Source: Bacteroidia bacterium
GTDB taxonomy: Bacteria > Bacteroidota > Bacteroidia > UKL13-3
Direction: 5' to 3'
DNA length: 64,000 nucleotides
Assembly (NCBI GenBank): GCA_025454975.1
Contig: JALONK010000020.1
Coordinates: 1 to 64,000, forward strand
Each line of letters starts with the position of its first letter. The first letter of the stretch is position 1. Under the pieces are notes generated by a model that was given only the letters and a program-made list of their open reading frames with translations, was not told the origin of the DNA and searched no databases. Shown here one piece after another: positions 8,431 to 16,952 of this stretch. The position numbers and the translations under genes were made by a program.

Positions 8431-8993
8431 TTATTACGTTTGGGCATTACTTTTATGCCTAACCCTAAGTAAAATAGATCACCCAATCCCATGTTTCCGG
8501 TATTGTCATAATAGGTAGTAATATACCTGTCGTTTGTGTTAGCCTCTAAATAAAATATCGTTTTGGTCTTTTTGAATAACGAAGTAGTTGAAAAGGCCAT
8601 GTTTATTCCACCATGAAACCGCAATCCCGGCGACCACCAGTAGTAGTCGTGGTCGTATTTTTTGTATGATTGCTGTAAACCAAATCTATCCCCAAAATTT
8701 AGGGCTGCAAATAAGGTAGGATTAATTGGATAAAAATCAGAATGCTTACTAAGTTTTATACTGAATGGATACCATGAATATTTATAGGTTAGCTTATCTA
8801 AAGGTCCACCAAACTCTTTAGGTGTGTGGCCAAATAATAATTCGTGATGCGCCTTTTGTTTTTTAGATGTTACCCCAACTCCTATACTAAAGTATCCGAT
8901 ACTGCCGGCATATTGTCCAACTCCATAAAATGTACGCTGAGCACCTGCACTTAGCGAAATAAAAATCAATAAGTTAAAAAGAAATTTTTTCAT
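8427..8993 (-). CDS. Secreted protein, predicted outer-membrane beta-barrel, unknown function
   Basis: The 188-residue protein has a signal peptide (ISLSAGAQ) and alternating aromatic and polar strands (YKYSWYPFSIKL, YYWWSPGLRFHGGINMAF) ending in YLGLGIKVMP, which suggests a small barrel. I recognise no family. It overlaps the end of the metallophosphoesterase gene by 20 bases and is probably translated from the same transcript. Confidence 0.6.
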   Translation of the reverse strand: MKKFLFNLLIFISLSAGAQRTFYGVGQYAGSIGYFSIGVGVTSKKQKAHHELLFGHTPKEFGGPLDKLTYKYSWYPFSIKLSKHSDFYPINPTLFAALNFGDRFGLQQSYKKYDHDYYWWSPGLRFHGGINMAFSTTSLFKKTKTIFYLEANTNDRYITTYYDNTGNMGLGDLFYLGLGIKVMPKRNN

Positions 8994-9783
8994 AACTCAA
9001 CACCCCGTTTTCAATGGTAACTTTTAAATAACTTCTTTCATTTACACTCCCGGGAAGCAAATGTTTTATTTGTGTATCAGCAGGGGTAGTAATTCCTCCT
9101 GCATGTAAATGCCCGTTAAATGCTGCAATAACAGGTGTATGGTCGTGCGAACTGTTCAATAACTTTACATAATCTTTGGTTAATAAATGGTTAAAGTCTT
9201 TGTCCCAATAAGGTACATGACTAAATAATAAAATCCCTTTAACTCCCGGTTCCGATTCTAATTTATCATGCAAAGTTGAGATGTTAGGAATATGTTTGTT
9301 ATTGCCGTATTCTCTACCATTTGAGTTGAAAAAAACAAACTTAATACTGTCGGTTACAAAACTGAAATCGGTGGGGCCAAACATATTTCGGTATGCTTCT
9401 TCTCCTTTTGCTACAACATCATGATTGCCTATGGTAACAAAATATGGTACGCGTAACTTTTTTAATTCATTGTTACCCCATTCGAATTCTTTTAATAATC
9501 CATGGTCGGTTATATCTCCCATGTGTACTAAAAGTTTTATCTCCTTATCTTTATTAACTGATTCAACCAATAAGGCCAGATTATCGTAATCTAAATGTGA
9601 GTCGCCGGTTACCGCAAACACTGTTTTGTTTTGATAAGGTAACCTGCTCAAGCGCTGTTGTTGCCGAAAGTGAATCATATCATCACTTTTATAACTAACA
9701 GATTGATTAGGGTCAAATTCAAACTGTTCACAACCACCTAATATAAATATCAGGATAATAATGGGTAAGTAAGGTAATTTCAT
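8974..9783 (-). CDS. Metallophosphoesterase, lipoprotein
   Basis: A calcineurin-like phosphoesterase with all metal-binding motifs: GDSHLD, GDITDHG, GNHD, FSHVPYWD and NGHLHAG. The N-terminus from the ATG at 9783 is a lipoprotein signal with lipobox ILGGC (Cys about 18), so it is probably tethered in the envelope. The frame extends seven residues further upstream, but the signal peptide begins best at MKLPYLP. The substrate is not evident; relatives hydrolyse phosphodiesters or nucleotides. It is cotranscribed with the barrel protein that overlaps its 3' end. Confidence 0.85.
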   Translation of the reverse strand: MKLPYLPIIILIFILGGCEQFEFDPNQSVSYKSDDMIHFRQQQRLSRLPYQNKTVFAVTGDSHLDYDNLALLVESVNKDKEIKLLVHMGDITDHGLLKEFEWGNNELKKLRVPYFVTIGNHDVVAKGEEAYRNMFGPTDFSFVTDSIKFVFFNSNGREYGNNKHIPNISTLHDKLESEPGVKGILLFSHVPYWDKDFNHLLTKDYVKLLNSSHDHTPVIAAFNGHLHAGGITTPADTQIKHLLPGSVNERSYLKVTIENGVLSYEKISF

Positions 9784-9867
9784 AACAAGAATTTTCGGGT
9801 TCAAAATTAGTACTTAGTAATAGCTGTGTATGTAAAGTTAGGCTGATAAACGACTATTGTAGGGCAA

Positions 9868-9899
9868 TTGAAAATTTTGTCGGTAATCAATTATGTTTG
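9868..9899 (+). promoter_or_regulatory. Bacteroidota-type promoter (TTG-N21-TATGTTTG)
   Basis: TTG at 9868-9870 is followed after 21 bases by TATGTTTG at 9892-9899, matching the -33/-7 pattern of the Bacteroidota primary sigma factor. It places transcription start near 9906, which supports the ATG at 9937 as the start of the oxidoreductase and excludes the longer frame. Confidence 0.55.
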
Positions 9900-9936
9900 C
9901 ACACTCACCTCTTTGTTAAGTGAATTTACCTATTCA

Positions 9937-10983
9937 ATGATTAAATATTCTTTTGTAATTAATAGCATTACCGATATCACCGGCGATACAAGATGTATTT
10001 CTTTTCTAAAGCCGGAAGGTTTTTCGTATGCCAGCGGACAATATCTTACCTTGTTGTTGATGATAAACGGTAAGGAGGTAAGACGTCCTTATTCTATTTC
10101 TACAGTTGATACTTTAGATAGTGAGGTGATGATAACCGTTAAAAGGATTGAGAATGGTGAAGCCACAAGGTATCTTCATGAACAAATTAAAGTAGGGGAC
10201 AGGCTGGAAGGATTAGCCGCCAATGGAAGGTTTATTTTATCAAACCCAATTCCAACCCAATTGCTTTTTATTGCAGCGGGTAGTGGTATCAGTCCTATTT
10301 ACGCATTAATTAGAGATGTTTTATATTTCTCTCGTTCATCAGTAGTCTTAATTTATAGCAACCGTTCAATAGATGACACTATTTTTTATGCATCATTAAC
10401 GCAATTGCAATCAACCTTTTCACAGCGCTTCACGATTCATTGGTTCTTTAGCAACAATAAAAATTTACTTCAAGCCCGTTTAAGTCGCCTTCGATTAGAA
10501 GAAATAGTGGAGCCTTATATACATCAAAGCGAATTCGCATGTTACACTTGTGGTCCTTATTTATACATGGAAATGGTTACTATTACCATGGTCACCTTAG
10601 GATTTAGTCCTAATTCTATTTTTAAAGAAACCTTCACCTTGCCCGAAGATGAAGATGATGAGGATGGTTCTTTGATAAATGATGAAAATATTCCTGAATT
10701 TAAAGATGCAACAGTGGTTTTATCTATCAATAAAAACGAATATCAATTTCAAGTGGCTGCTCATCAAACGGTTTTACAAGCTGCCTTGTTACAAAAAATC
10801 CCATTAAACTATAGTTGTAAAAATGGTATGTGCAGTTCATGTGTGGTAAATCTTTCTCAAGGTGAAGTGTATATGCATTATAATGAAGTGCTTACAGATA
10901 AAGAAGTGGCCTCAGGACGCATATTAACTTGTACTGCTCATCCTTTAAATCCCGTGCTTCATATTAACGTGGATGAAGGGTAA
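9937..10983 (+). CDS. PaaE-like ferredoxin-NADP reductase with C-terminal 2Fe-2S domain
   Basis: This is a three-domain electron-transfer protein. An FAD-binding barrel (RRPYSIS motif) is followed by an NAD(P)-binding domain with AAGSGISPIYALI and CGPYLYMEMV, and then by a plant-type 2Fe-2S ferredoxin domain with the C-x4-C-x2-C...C ligands in CKNGMCSSC and LTCTAHP. This architecture occurs in phenylacetyl-CoA epoxidase reductase PaaE and in reductases that serve oxygenases. No paaABCD genes are in the window, so the partner is unknown. An acidic linker (EDEDDEDG) precedes the ferredoxin domain. The start at 9937 is supported by the promoter and by MIKYSFVIN being the first fold strand. Confidence 0.85.
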   Translation: MIKYSFVINSITDITGDTRCISFLKPEGFSYASGQYLTLLLMINGKEVRRPYSISTVDTLDSEVMITVKRIENGEATRYLHEQIKVGDRLEGLAANGRFILSNPIPTQLLFIAAGSGISPIYALIRDVLYFSRSSVVLIYSNRSIDDTIFYASLTQLQSTFSQRFTIHWFFSNNKNLLQARLSRLRLEEIVEPYIHQSEFACYTCGPYLYMEMVTITMVTLGFSPNSIFKETFTLPEDEDDEDGSLINDENIPEFKDATVVLSINKNEYQFQVAAHQTVLQAALLQKIPLNYSCKNGMCSSCVVNLSQGEVYMHYNEVLTDKEVASGRILTCTAHPLNPVLHINVDEG

Positions 10984-11019
10984 AGTTTTATTCTTAAACG
11001 AATTGGTTAATATTGTATC

Positions 11020-11736
11020 ATGAAATTAGATGTACTTGCATTTGGTGCTCATCCTGATGATGTTGAATTAGCGGCTAGCGGAACGTTGTTGGCGCATATT
11101 CATGCAGGTAAAAAAGTTGGGGTAATTGATTTAACCCGGGGCGAACTTGGAACACGCGGAAGTGCTGAGCTACGCGATCAGGAAGCTGCATTATCATCAA
11201 AGATTTTGGGAATACACGCCAGGGAAAACTTAAGGATGAAAGATGGTTTTTTTACGAAAGACGAAACCAACTTAATGAAAGTTATTGAAATGGTACGTAA
11301 ATACCAACCTGAAATTGTATTATGTAATAGCGAATTCGATCGCCATGTTGACCATGGAAGGGCAAGTGATTTAGTTTTTGAAGCCTGCTTTTTAAGTGGT
11401 TTGCGAAAAATAGAAACCAGGTATAGAGGTGGTGAACAACAACCGTGGCGGCCCGTTGCCGTATATCATTATATTCAGGATTATTATGAACATCCGGATA
11501 TTATTGTTGATATCACCCCGTATTTCGAAACCAAATTGCAAAGTATTAAGGCTTTCTCTTCTCAGTTTTATGACGAGCAATCAACTGAACCTGAAACTCC
11601 AATTGCTAATAAGGACTTTTTACCTTTTATTGAAGCAAGAGCTCGCCAATTTGGTAGGTTAATTAATACAACTTATGCGGAAGGCTTTACAGTGAAACGT
11701 CCCATAGGTACCAAATTATTAACTGATTTGTTGTAA
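11020..11736 (+). CDS. bshB1: Bacillithiol biosynthesis deacetylase BshB1
   Basis: BshB1 removes the acetyl group from GlcNAc-malate in bacillithiol synthesis; it is a zinc enzyme of the PIG-L/LmbE family. The 238-residue protein shows the metal motif HPDD at 11-14, the TRGELGTRG block and the second metal site DRHVDHG, with the length and sequence typical of Bacteroidota BshB1. It implies that bacillithiol is the main low-molecular-weight thiol of this organism, fitting the nearby thiol peroxidase. No bshA or bshC is in the window. Confidence 0.92.
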   Translation: MKLDVLAFGAHPDDVELAASGTLLAHIHAGKKVGVIDLTRGELGTRGSAELRDQEAALSSKILGIHARENLRMKDGFFTKDETNLMKVIEMVRKYQPEIVLCNSEFDRHVDHGRASDLVFEACFLSGLRKIETRYRGGEQQPWRPVAVYHYIQDYYEHPDIIVDITPYFETKLQSIKAFSSQFYDEQSTEPETPIANKDFLPFIEARARQFGRLINTTYAEGFTVKRPIGTKLLTDLL

Positions 11737-11738
11737 AA

Positions 11739-12149
11739 TTATTTACACTGCTTTAATTGATTGGATACGTCATTAACGCTGATTGAATAATTAACTTTAC
11801 CGTATCTGAATAAGACAAAGTTACATACGGCAGCAATTTCTGACTCGCTTAGTTTGTTGTTTCCGGGCATCTTTAACTCATAAGAGTAATTGTTGACGGT
11901 TATTTTACCCGACATTCCATTTTTAATTATACAAGGCAGCTCTAACTGATGAGCAATTAAATAATCGGCATCCAATAAAGGAGGAATTAATTTTGCTAAA
12001 CCTTTACCATCCTCTCCATGACAATTTGCGCATGACCTGCTATATATTTCCTGCCCGTGTGCCACCTGCTGCATATTTACACGGCTTCCTTCCTGCATAC
12101 AGGATATACAAACGAATAGGTAACTTGTTATAATAATCAGGCGAAACAT
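11739..12149 (-). CDS. c-type cytochrome lipoprotein
   Basis: The 136-residue protein has a lipobox (VCISC), one CxxCH heme site (CANCH in a GEDGKG context) and a likely axial Met in KMPGNN, the signature of a class I cytochrome c. It lies two bases after the start of the SCO gene on the same strand, so the two form an operon. With SCO upstream, a role near cytochrome oxidase or another periplasmic respiratory chain is likely. Confidence 0.85.
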   Translation of the reverse strand: MFRLIIITSYLFVCISCMQEGSRVNMQQVAHGQEIYSRSCANCHGEDGKGLAKLIPPLLDADYLIAHQLELPCIIKNGMSGKITVNNYSYELKMPGNNKLSESEIAAVCNFVLFRYGKVNYSISVNDVSNQLKQCK

Positions 12150-12151
12150 CT

Positions 12152-12784
12152 TTATTTTTCTGCTACTAATGATTGTAAATCATTGATAAGTTGTTTTACC
12201 TCTTGCTCATTGGTGCCATCATAAATCCACCTTACCCGTTGTTGTTTATCAACTAAAATAAATCCACCACTGTGCACATATCCGCCGGGCTCCGACGAAT
12301 CTTGTGCTACTGATGCATAATAACCCTTTTCAGCAAGCGAATAAATTTCCTCTTTCTTTCCTGTTAAGAATAGCCATTGTTTATCATCCACTCCTAATCG
12401 GGTTGCATAATCTTTCAGTACTTCAACTGTATCAAACTCCGGATCAATTGTATGTGATAAAATTAAAAAATCAGATTTCCCTTTTATTGCTTCATATACT
12501 TGCAACATCTGCTTTTTCATTATCGGACAAATGGTGGGGCAACTTGTAAAAAAGAAGTCTGCAATAATTATTTTATTCGATAAAATTGACTCATCAACAA
12601 TCTCACCATATTGATTTACAAACGAAAATTTAGGTAAGGTTTGATAAATAGTGTCAATTATTGTTTCTCCATTTACAGTTTTGGTAACCGGAGTTCTATT
12701 ACCAAGTATAGGAAGTTTTTTAGCGTCACCACAGCCTATCCCAAGAATAACTAAACCTATCCATAATATCCTGCTTGTTTTCAT
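12152..12784 (-). CDS. SCO1/SenC/PrrC family copper chaperone
   Basis: This thioredoxin-fold protein delivers copper to the CuA site of cytochrome oxidase or acts as a thiol-disulfide factor. The copper ligands are visible: C-x3-C in TSCPTICP and the distal His in GGYVHSGG. A lipoprotein signal (LGIGCGD) anchors it in the envelope; the length of 210 residues is normal. It is followed at once by the cytochrome c lipoprotein. Confidence 0.9.
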   Translation of the reverse strand: MKTSRILWIGLVILGIGCGDAKKLPILGNRTPVTKTVNGETIIDTIYQTLPKFSFVNQYGEIVDESILSNKIIIADFFFTSCPTICPIMKKQMLQVYEAIKGKSDFLILSHTIDPEFDTVEVLKDYATRLGVDDKQWLFLTGKKEEIYSLAEKGYYASVAQDSSEPGGYVHSGGFILVDKQQRVRWIYDGTNEQEVKQLINDLQSLVAEK

Positions 12785-12838
12785 GGCTCGAAATTATAAC
12801 ATTTATAACAACTCACCATCCATAATTTGTTTTATAAA

Positions 12839-12864
12839 AAAAGCCACCTAAAAAAGTGGCTTTT
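12839..12864. terminator. Bidirectional Rho-independent terminator
   Basis: AAAAGCCAC (12839-12847) pairs perfectly with GTGGCTTTT (12856-12864) across an 8-base loop, and both flanks are A/T tracts. It ends the minus-strand barrel gene (12909-13517) before the SCO gene. Confidence 0.75.
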
Positions 12865-12908
12865 AAACAAAACTAAAATGTAAGATTCTTACAAAAGAGA
12901 TATCCTCT

Positions 12909-13517
12909 TTAATTGTCACGGTTAAACCTGTACCCGATAGAGAATCTAAGAAGGTCGAAACGTGTGGTTACGTTAGCAATATTAGAATGATTATTTAACT
13001 GATAATTATATCCAATTGAAGTAAACAACCCATTGTTTAATTCATATCCACCTACAACTTGAGCACCAATAACTAACGGATTGGTTTCACCGTCCTTTGT
13101 ACCAAACTTAATATCCTCTTCTTTCTCCTGGCCATTCTCATGGCTATGAAATTTACCCGATAGGGCATAACCAAAACTTGGACCTAAACCTATGAAGAAG
13201 TTGTTTTTCCTAAACATCAAGTTTATAGGTAACTCTAATGCGTAAACAGTAAAGTCATCATGGTGATCATCATGATGAATGCTAGTTCCTCTTCCACCAA
13301 AATTAAGTCCTGTTTGTAATGATAATGACGAAACAAGTTTAAATTCTGCAAATGCGCCAACGTGAAATGTATGTAAACCTTCAGCATCTTTTTCATTAGG
13401 TATATCGGGCATACTTAATGTGTAACCGGCATGTCCACCAAAACTGAATGGTAACTGCGCAGAAGCGTAGAACGTAAACAAACCTGCGACAAATAATAGT
13501 AAGATGTGTTTTTTCAT
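12909..13517 (-). CDS. Outer-membrane beta-barrel protein with His/Asp-rich loops
   Basis: The protein has a signal peptide (LFTFYASAQ) and a porin-like OmpA/OMP_b-brl barrel pattern: PFSFGGHAGYTL, SLQTGLNFGG, FIGLGPSFGYAL and a final RFSIGYRF. Two predicted loops are unusually rich in potential metal ligands, HHDDHHDD and HSHENGQEKEED. A perfect 17-bp palindrome lies 24 bp before the ATG at 13517, nearly identical to one in front of the TonB receptor, so it is probably a member of the adjacent Fur/Zur regulon. I infer a role in metal (zinc) binding or uptake at the surface. The frame extends upstream to 13538 but MKKHILLLF is the natural start. Confidence 0.7.
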   Translation of the reverse strand: MKKHILLLFVAGLFTFYASAQLPFSFGGHAGYTLSMPDIPNEKDAEGLHTFHVGAFAEFKLVSSLSLQTGLNFGGRGTSIHHDDHHDDFTVYALELPINLMFRKNNFFIGLGPSFGYALSGKFHSHENGQEKEEDIKFGTKDGETNPLVIGAQVVGGYELNNGLFTSIGYNYQLNNHSNIANVTTRFDLLRFSIGYRFNRDN

Positions 13518-13540
13518 ATGATTTATTTTTTTATGCAAAG

Positions 13541-13557
13541 ATGCAACAAAGTTGCAT
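13541..13557. promoter_or_regulatory. 17-bp palindromic operator 1 (probable Fur/Zur box)
   Basis: ATGCAACAAAGTTGCAT is a perfect 7-3-7 inverted repeat just upstream of the His-rich barrel gene. The site at 16509-16525 matches it at 16 of 17 positions on the opposite strand. A Fur-family gene is in the same cluster. Binding is inferred. Confidence 0.7.
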
Positions 13558-13575
13558 TAAAGCAAGTAAAAAAAA

Positions 13576-14121
13576 TTATTTTACAAATACAGGAAAAGTA
13601 ATGTCAATATCACTGTGGCCAACATTAGGCGAATCGTTTGAACCTTTAATTAAAGGTTTATGCATAAGCTTTACTCTTACTGCACCCGTAGCCTCCTGTA
13701 CTCCGGTTGTCCATGTACTAATAAAACCAAGTGGAAAGCCATTATTATCTTTATCCTTTTTTACAATAGCCAAATCAATATTTTGAGTGAGGTAAAAAAA
13801 TTCATGAGAGGTGCCTTGATTTTTTATGGTAGGGGCAACATCACTTGGCGGTGTTTTAGTTTTGTTAACTAATAATAAATCAACGTTATACACAGTAGAT
13901 TTTTTTAGTTTAATTGTGTCAATGGCTAGAGGAACATTACCTCCGTCACCATCAGGGTCATCAAATAAAAAGGTGTCTTTTACTCCCATTGGATCAGTAA
14001 ATATTAAACTTACTGTTGTTATGGCTTCGTGCTCATTTTCCGACCTTGGATTGTCGGTATCTTTACATGCTGCGAAACTTATTGCAGCTAAAATAAATAT
14101 CGTTAATTTTTTCATATCCAT
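13576..14121 (-). CDS. Lipoprotein of the 'type 1 periplasmic binding fold' Bacteroidota family
   Basis: The 181-residue protein has a lipobox (ISFAAC) and the family features ITTVSLIFTD, an acidic DDPDGDGG stretch and a C-terminal SDIDITFPV. Such lipoproteins occur next to TonB-dependent receptors and Fur-family regulators in Flavobacteriia and relatives; their function is not established. Here it follows the receptor by 27 bp and is probably cotranscribed from the operator-controlled promoter at 16509. The first codon could be 14121 or the ATG two codons later (14115). Confidence 0.7.
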   Translation of the reverse strand: MDMKKLTIFILAAISFAACKDTDNPRSENEHEAITTVSLIFTDPMGVKDTFLFDDPDGDGGNVPLAIDTIKLKKSTVYNVDLLLVNKTKTPPSDVAPTIKNQGTSHEFFYLTQNIDLAIVKKDKDNNGFPLGFISTWTTGVQEATGAVRVKLMHKPLIKGSNDSPNVGHSDIDITFPVFVK

Positions 14122-14148
14122 AATACATTATTATTTGATTTTTGTTTA

Positions 14149-16479
14149 TTAAAAGTGATACAATAATCTAATGGTTATATTTCTTCCGGCTTCATCATTA
14201 AAATAACGGAAGCGGTTCAGGTATTCTCTGTATCTGTCATTTAATGCATTGGTTATGCCTAAATGAATATCAATGTTTTTAATTTTAAATTGTAATCCGG
14301 CTTGTAGTAAATGATAAGTTGGCGGTGGATTTAAATAATCAATAAATACGTTTGACAATCGTTGTTGATTTATTACTGATAACAAGCTGATATTTAATAT
14401 AGGTTCAAATTTTTTAAGTCGCTTATTTGGTTGATAGCTGATGGTGGAACGAATGCGGTTACCCGGCATCTGTGATAACCAAGTTTGATTAGTAATATCA
14501 TAAGCATACACGATGGAATAGGCAGTGTGAAATTTAATAGCCCTGCTAAATTTAACAGTTGCCTTAACATCAAATCCACTTAAATTGGCGGTTGTTTGTA
14601 CATACCTAAAAGTAGGAAAAGCACCTCTTATCGTTAGGGTTGCAGGTGTATCAGGCACTAGATTAATAAAACCTGAGATATAATTATTATATACATAAAC
14701 CTCAAAGTCAAAAATGCTATCAATATTTACCAGATTAAACTGCACACCTAATTTATAAGCAACTTCATTTTTTAATTGAGCATCACCAATTTCAAAACTA
14801 CTGGTGCCATGGTGCAAGCCATTTACATACAATTCATTTATGCTTGGTGCTCGCCAAGCTAATCCGGAATTTATTAAGTATGAAACATGTTTGTTTATGG
14901 TTCTACTAAAGTTTGCGGTACCACTAAAGTTATTCCAATTCCTTTTACTACTGCTTGTATTACCATTCGAATTTCTAAATGATTCTAAGGTTCTATAATC
15001 ATATCGTATACCTAACTCAAGTTCACTTTTTTGTTTGAATTGGTAACGGCTAATAAAATACCCCGCCGCATTAAATAAGTTAAAATTAGGGATGAAAAAT
15101 CGGCTGCCATCCCATATATTCTGTTGATACATCGCTGAAATACCATACGTGTACATCCATCGCTCATGCTTATGTTCATACCAATTATCAGATTGTAAAG
15201 TGGTTAAGGTTAAATCTAATTCGGGAGCTTCGGTAATCCTTGCCAAATCATACTCTTTACGTCTGTTTATCTGCAAAGTGGTTAAACTGTAAAACAAATG
15301 CGCGGGGTCTTTATAATAGGTGTATTTTAATTGATGTGTTTGATGTCTGATTTCTTGCCTTGGCCTATCTATCTGATAGCTGAATTCGTTCTTATTAAAT
15401 AAAGGGGTTCTTCTTTGAATGGCTGCATTTAAATCGGTAAGATTACCAATTTGACTGCCTAAAAATATTCCCAGTTGGGTATTAAATACCTTACTGTTCC
15501 ATTCAACAGAATAATTAGGTTTTCGGTAACCTAATTGAATGTTACCGTTCCATTCATTGGTACCGCTGTTCCATAAATAATAATCCGGAGTGCGTTGATT
15601 TCCTCCCTTTCTCCAACTACCAGAAGCTCTCCAGCTAAATGCCGGTAATACTTTACTATTTTGTTCTAACATTAAACAATTACTAAACATGCCACCGTTA
15701 GAAAAATAACTGCTGAACAATTCTCCGGCAATTTTACCATCCACAGGAAGTGGTTTATGTTCAATAATAATTGCCCCACCAATGGCATCACTGCTATATC
15801 TTAATGCACCGGCACCTTTTATTACTGTTGTTTTATACGCTGTGAGCGGATCAATTTCCGGTGCATGATCGCTTCCCCATTGCTGCGACTCAAGTTTAGC
15901 TCCATTAGTAATAATGGGCACACGGTTACTATGCAAACCTTGTATCACCGGCTTTTGAATATTATTACCTGTTTGAATGGCACTAACTCCCGGTAAATCA
16001 TTTAATATTTCAGCTAATGTTAACCCCCTTCTCGCAAACAATAACTTGTTGTTTAGCTCTTCTTTTATTGAAACTGTATTTGCAATAAATTTATCTTTTA
16101 TAACAATTTCCCTTAGTTCATTGGTTTTATGTGGTAATACAAAGTTGCGTAATAGGTTACCATTTACCTTCACCTTTACAACCAATGGTTCACAGGTAAA
16201 ATGTGTGATGGTAAGCAAATATTCGCCTTCACATAAGTCTCTAATTACATAATAACCATTTGTATCGGTATGAACATGTGTTTTTAACCCTTTTATTTCG
16301 ATGGTAGCCATTAATATCGGCTCTCGTGTGTCGGCATCACTAATATTACCGCTTAAAGTATAATTACATGTTTGTTGTCCATTAACACGCATGTGCGTTG
16401 CACAGCAGAATAAAAATATTAAAAGGCAAACTAACTTACACTTCACAGCGCAAATTAAATAAGGTTTAGCCAAATACAC
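14149..16479 (-). CDS. TonB-dependent receptor, probable zinc/metal transporter
   Basis: This outer-membrane receptor has an N-terminal carboxypeptidase-regulatory-like domain (about 40-125), a plug domain (ILNDLPGVSAIQ, WGSDHAPEIDP, IKGAGALRYSSDAIGG) and a 22-strand barrel ending ITIRLLYHF. The DHAPEID block and the lack of a SusD partner resemble ZnuD-type metal receptors rather than glycan receptors. A 17-bp palindrome lies 30 bp upstream. No ATG precedes the signal peptide: GTG at 16479 or GTG at 16446 (VKCKLVCLLIFLFCC) must be the start. Next to it are a Fur-family regulator and two lipoproteins. Copper or iron cannot be excluded as substrate. Confidence 0.85.
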   Translation of the reverse strand: MYLAKPYLICAVKCKLVCLLIFLFCCATHMRVNGQQTCNYTLSGNISDADTREPILMATIEIKGLKTHVHTDTNGYYVIRDLCEGEYLLTITHFTCEPLVVKVKVNGNLLRNFVLPHKTNELREIVIKDKFIANTVSIKEELNNKLLFARRGLTLAEILNDLPGVSAIQTGNNIQKPVIQGLHSNRVPIITNGAKLESQQWGSDHAPEIDPLTAYKTTVIKGAGALRYSSDAIGGAIIIEHKPLPVDGKIAGELFSSYFSNGGMFSNCLMLEQNSKVLPAFSWRASGSWRKGGNQRTPDYYLWNSGTNEWNGNIQLGYRKPNYSVEWNSKVFNTQLGIFLGSQIGNLTDLNAAIQRRTPLFNKNEFSYQIDRPRQEIRHQTHQLKYTYYKDPAHLFYSLTTLQINRRKEYDLARITEAPELDLTLTTLQSDNWYEHKHERWMYTYGISAMYQQNIWDGSRFFIPNFNLFNAAGYFISRYQFKQKSELELGIRYDYRTLESFRNSNGNTSSSKRNWNNFSGTANFSRTINKHVSYLINSGLAWRAPSINELYVNGLHHGTSSFEIGDAQLKNEVAYKLGVQFNLVNIDSIFDFEVYVYNNYISGFINLVPDTPATLTIRGAFPTFRYVQTTANLSGFDVKATVKFSRAIKFHTAYSIVYAYDITNQTWLSQMPGNRIRSTISYQPNKRLKKFEPILNISLLSVINQQRLSNVFIDYLNPPPTYHLLQAGLQFKIKNIDIHLGITNALNDRYREYLNRFRYFNDEAGRNITIRLLYHF

Positions 16480-16496
16480 CTAATCTTAGGCTATAA

Positions 16497-16910
16497 TTAT
16501 TTTTTTAAATGCAACTTTGATGCATCTAATATTTGGTGCAATTGGTCGCTGATTTCATTTAATTGCCCTTGTTCTTTCATTACCAAGTAAAGGTCGGTGC
16601 TGTCATAAGGATACTCCGGCTCTAGATGATTTATTTTCCATTCCTCAAGTTTGTTTAATACTATTTTTAAATTTTGTAGGTGAATGGAAATTCTTTCAGG
16701 AATTTGCTGATTAGCTTTTGTTAAACTATCTATAGATGAAATTAATTTTATTGCCTCAGTTGACGACGGTACTAATTCTTCATATATTGCTTGGGTAATT
16801 GCTAGTTGTTCAACAACTGCTTGTTCTGTTTCGGTTTTGTTTGTATGGCAAGCGCCTAAACCGATTAATATCATACTCATTATGCTTACTGCTACTGTTG
16901 AATGATGCAT
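16497..16910 (-). CDS. Small lipoprotein, unknown function
   Basis: The 137-residue protein has a clean lipobox (LGLGAC) and a helical, coiled-coil-like body (AIYEELVPSSTEAIKLISSIDSL). It weakly recalls short Bacteroidota lipoproteins labelled 'viral A-type inclusion', with a helix pair and a tryptophan (LEEWKINH). It lies between the Fur-family regulator and the TonB receptor, and the last codons of the gene contain the receptor's operator (16509-16525). Confidence 0.6.
   Translation of the reverse strand: MHHSTVAVSIMSMILIGLGACHTNKTETEQAVVEQLAITQAIYEELVPSSTEAIKLISSIDSLTKANQQIPERISIHLQNLKIVLNKLEEWKINHLEPEYPYDSTDLYLVMKEQGQLNEISDQLHQILDASKLHLKK
16509..16525. promoter_or_regulatory. 17-bp palindromic operator 2 (probable Fur/Zur box)
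   Basis: ATGCAACTTTGATGCAT lies 30 bp before the GTG start of the TonB receptor and inside the 3' end of the preceding lipoprotein gene. It differs at one base from the reverse complement of operator 1. Two such sites in one cluster with a Fur-family gene suggest a shared regulator. Confidence 0.65.
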
Positions 16911-16952
16911 GATATTTTGAATAATTAATGATTTATGACTAATGGTTAAGTA

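Noticed and set aside
13826-14152. Forward frame opposite the type 1 fold lipoprotein
   Set aside because: Shadow of a gene with a clear lipobox and family motifs.
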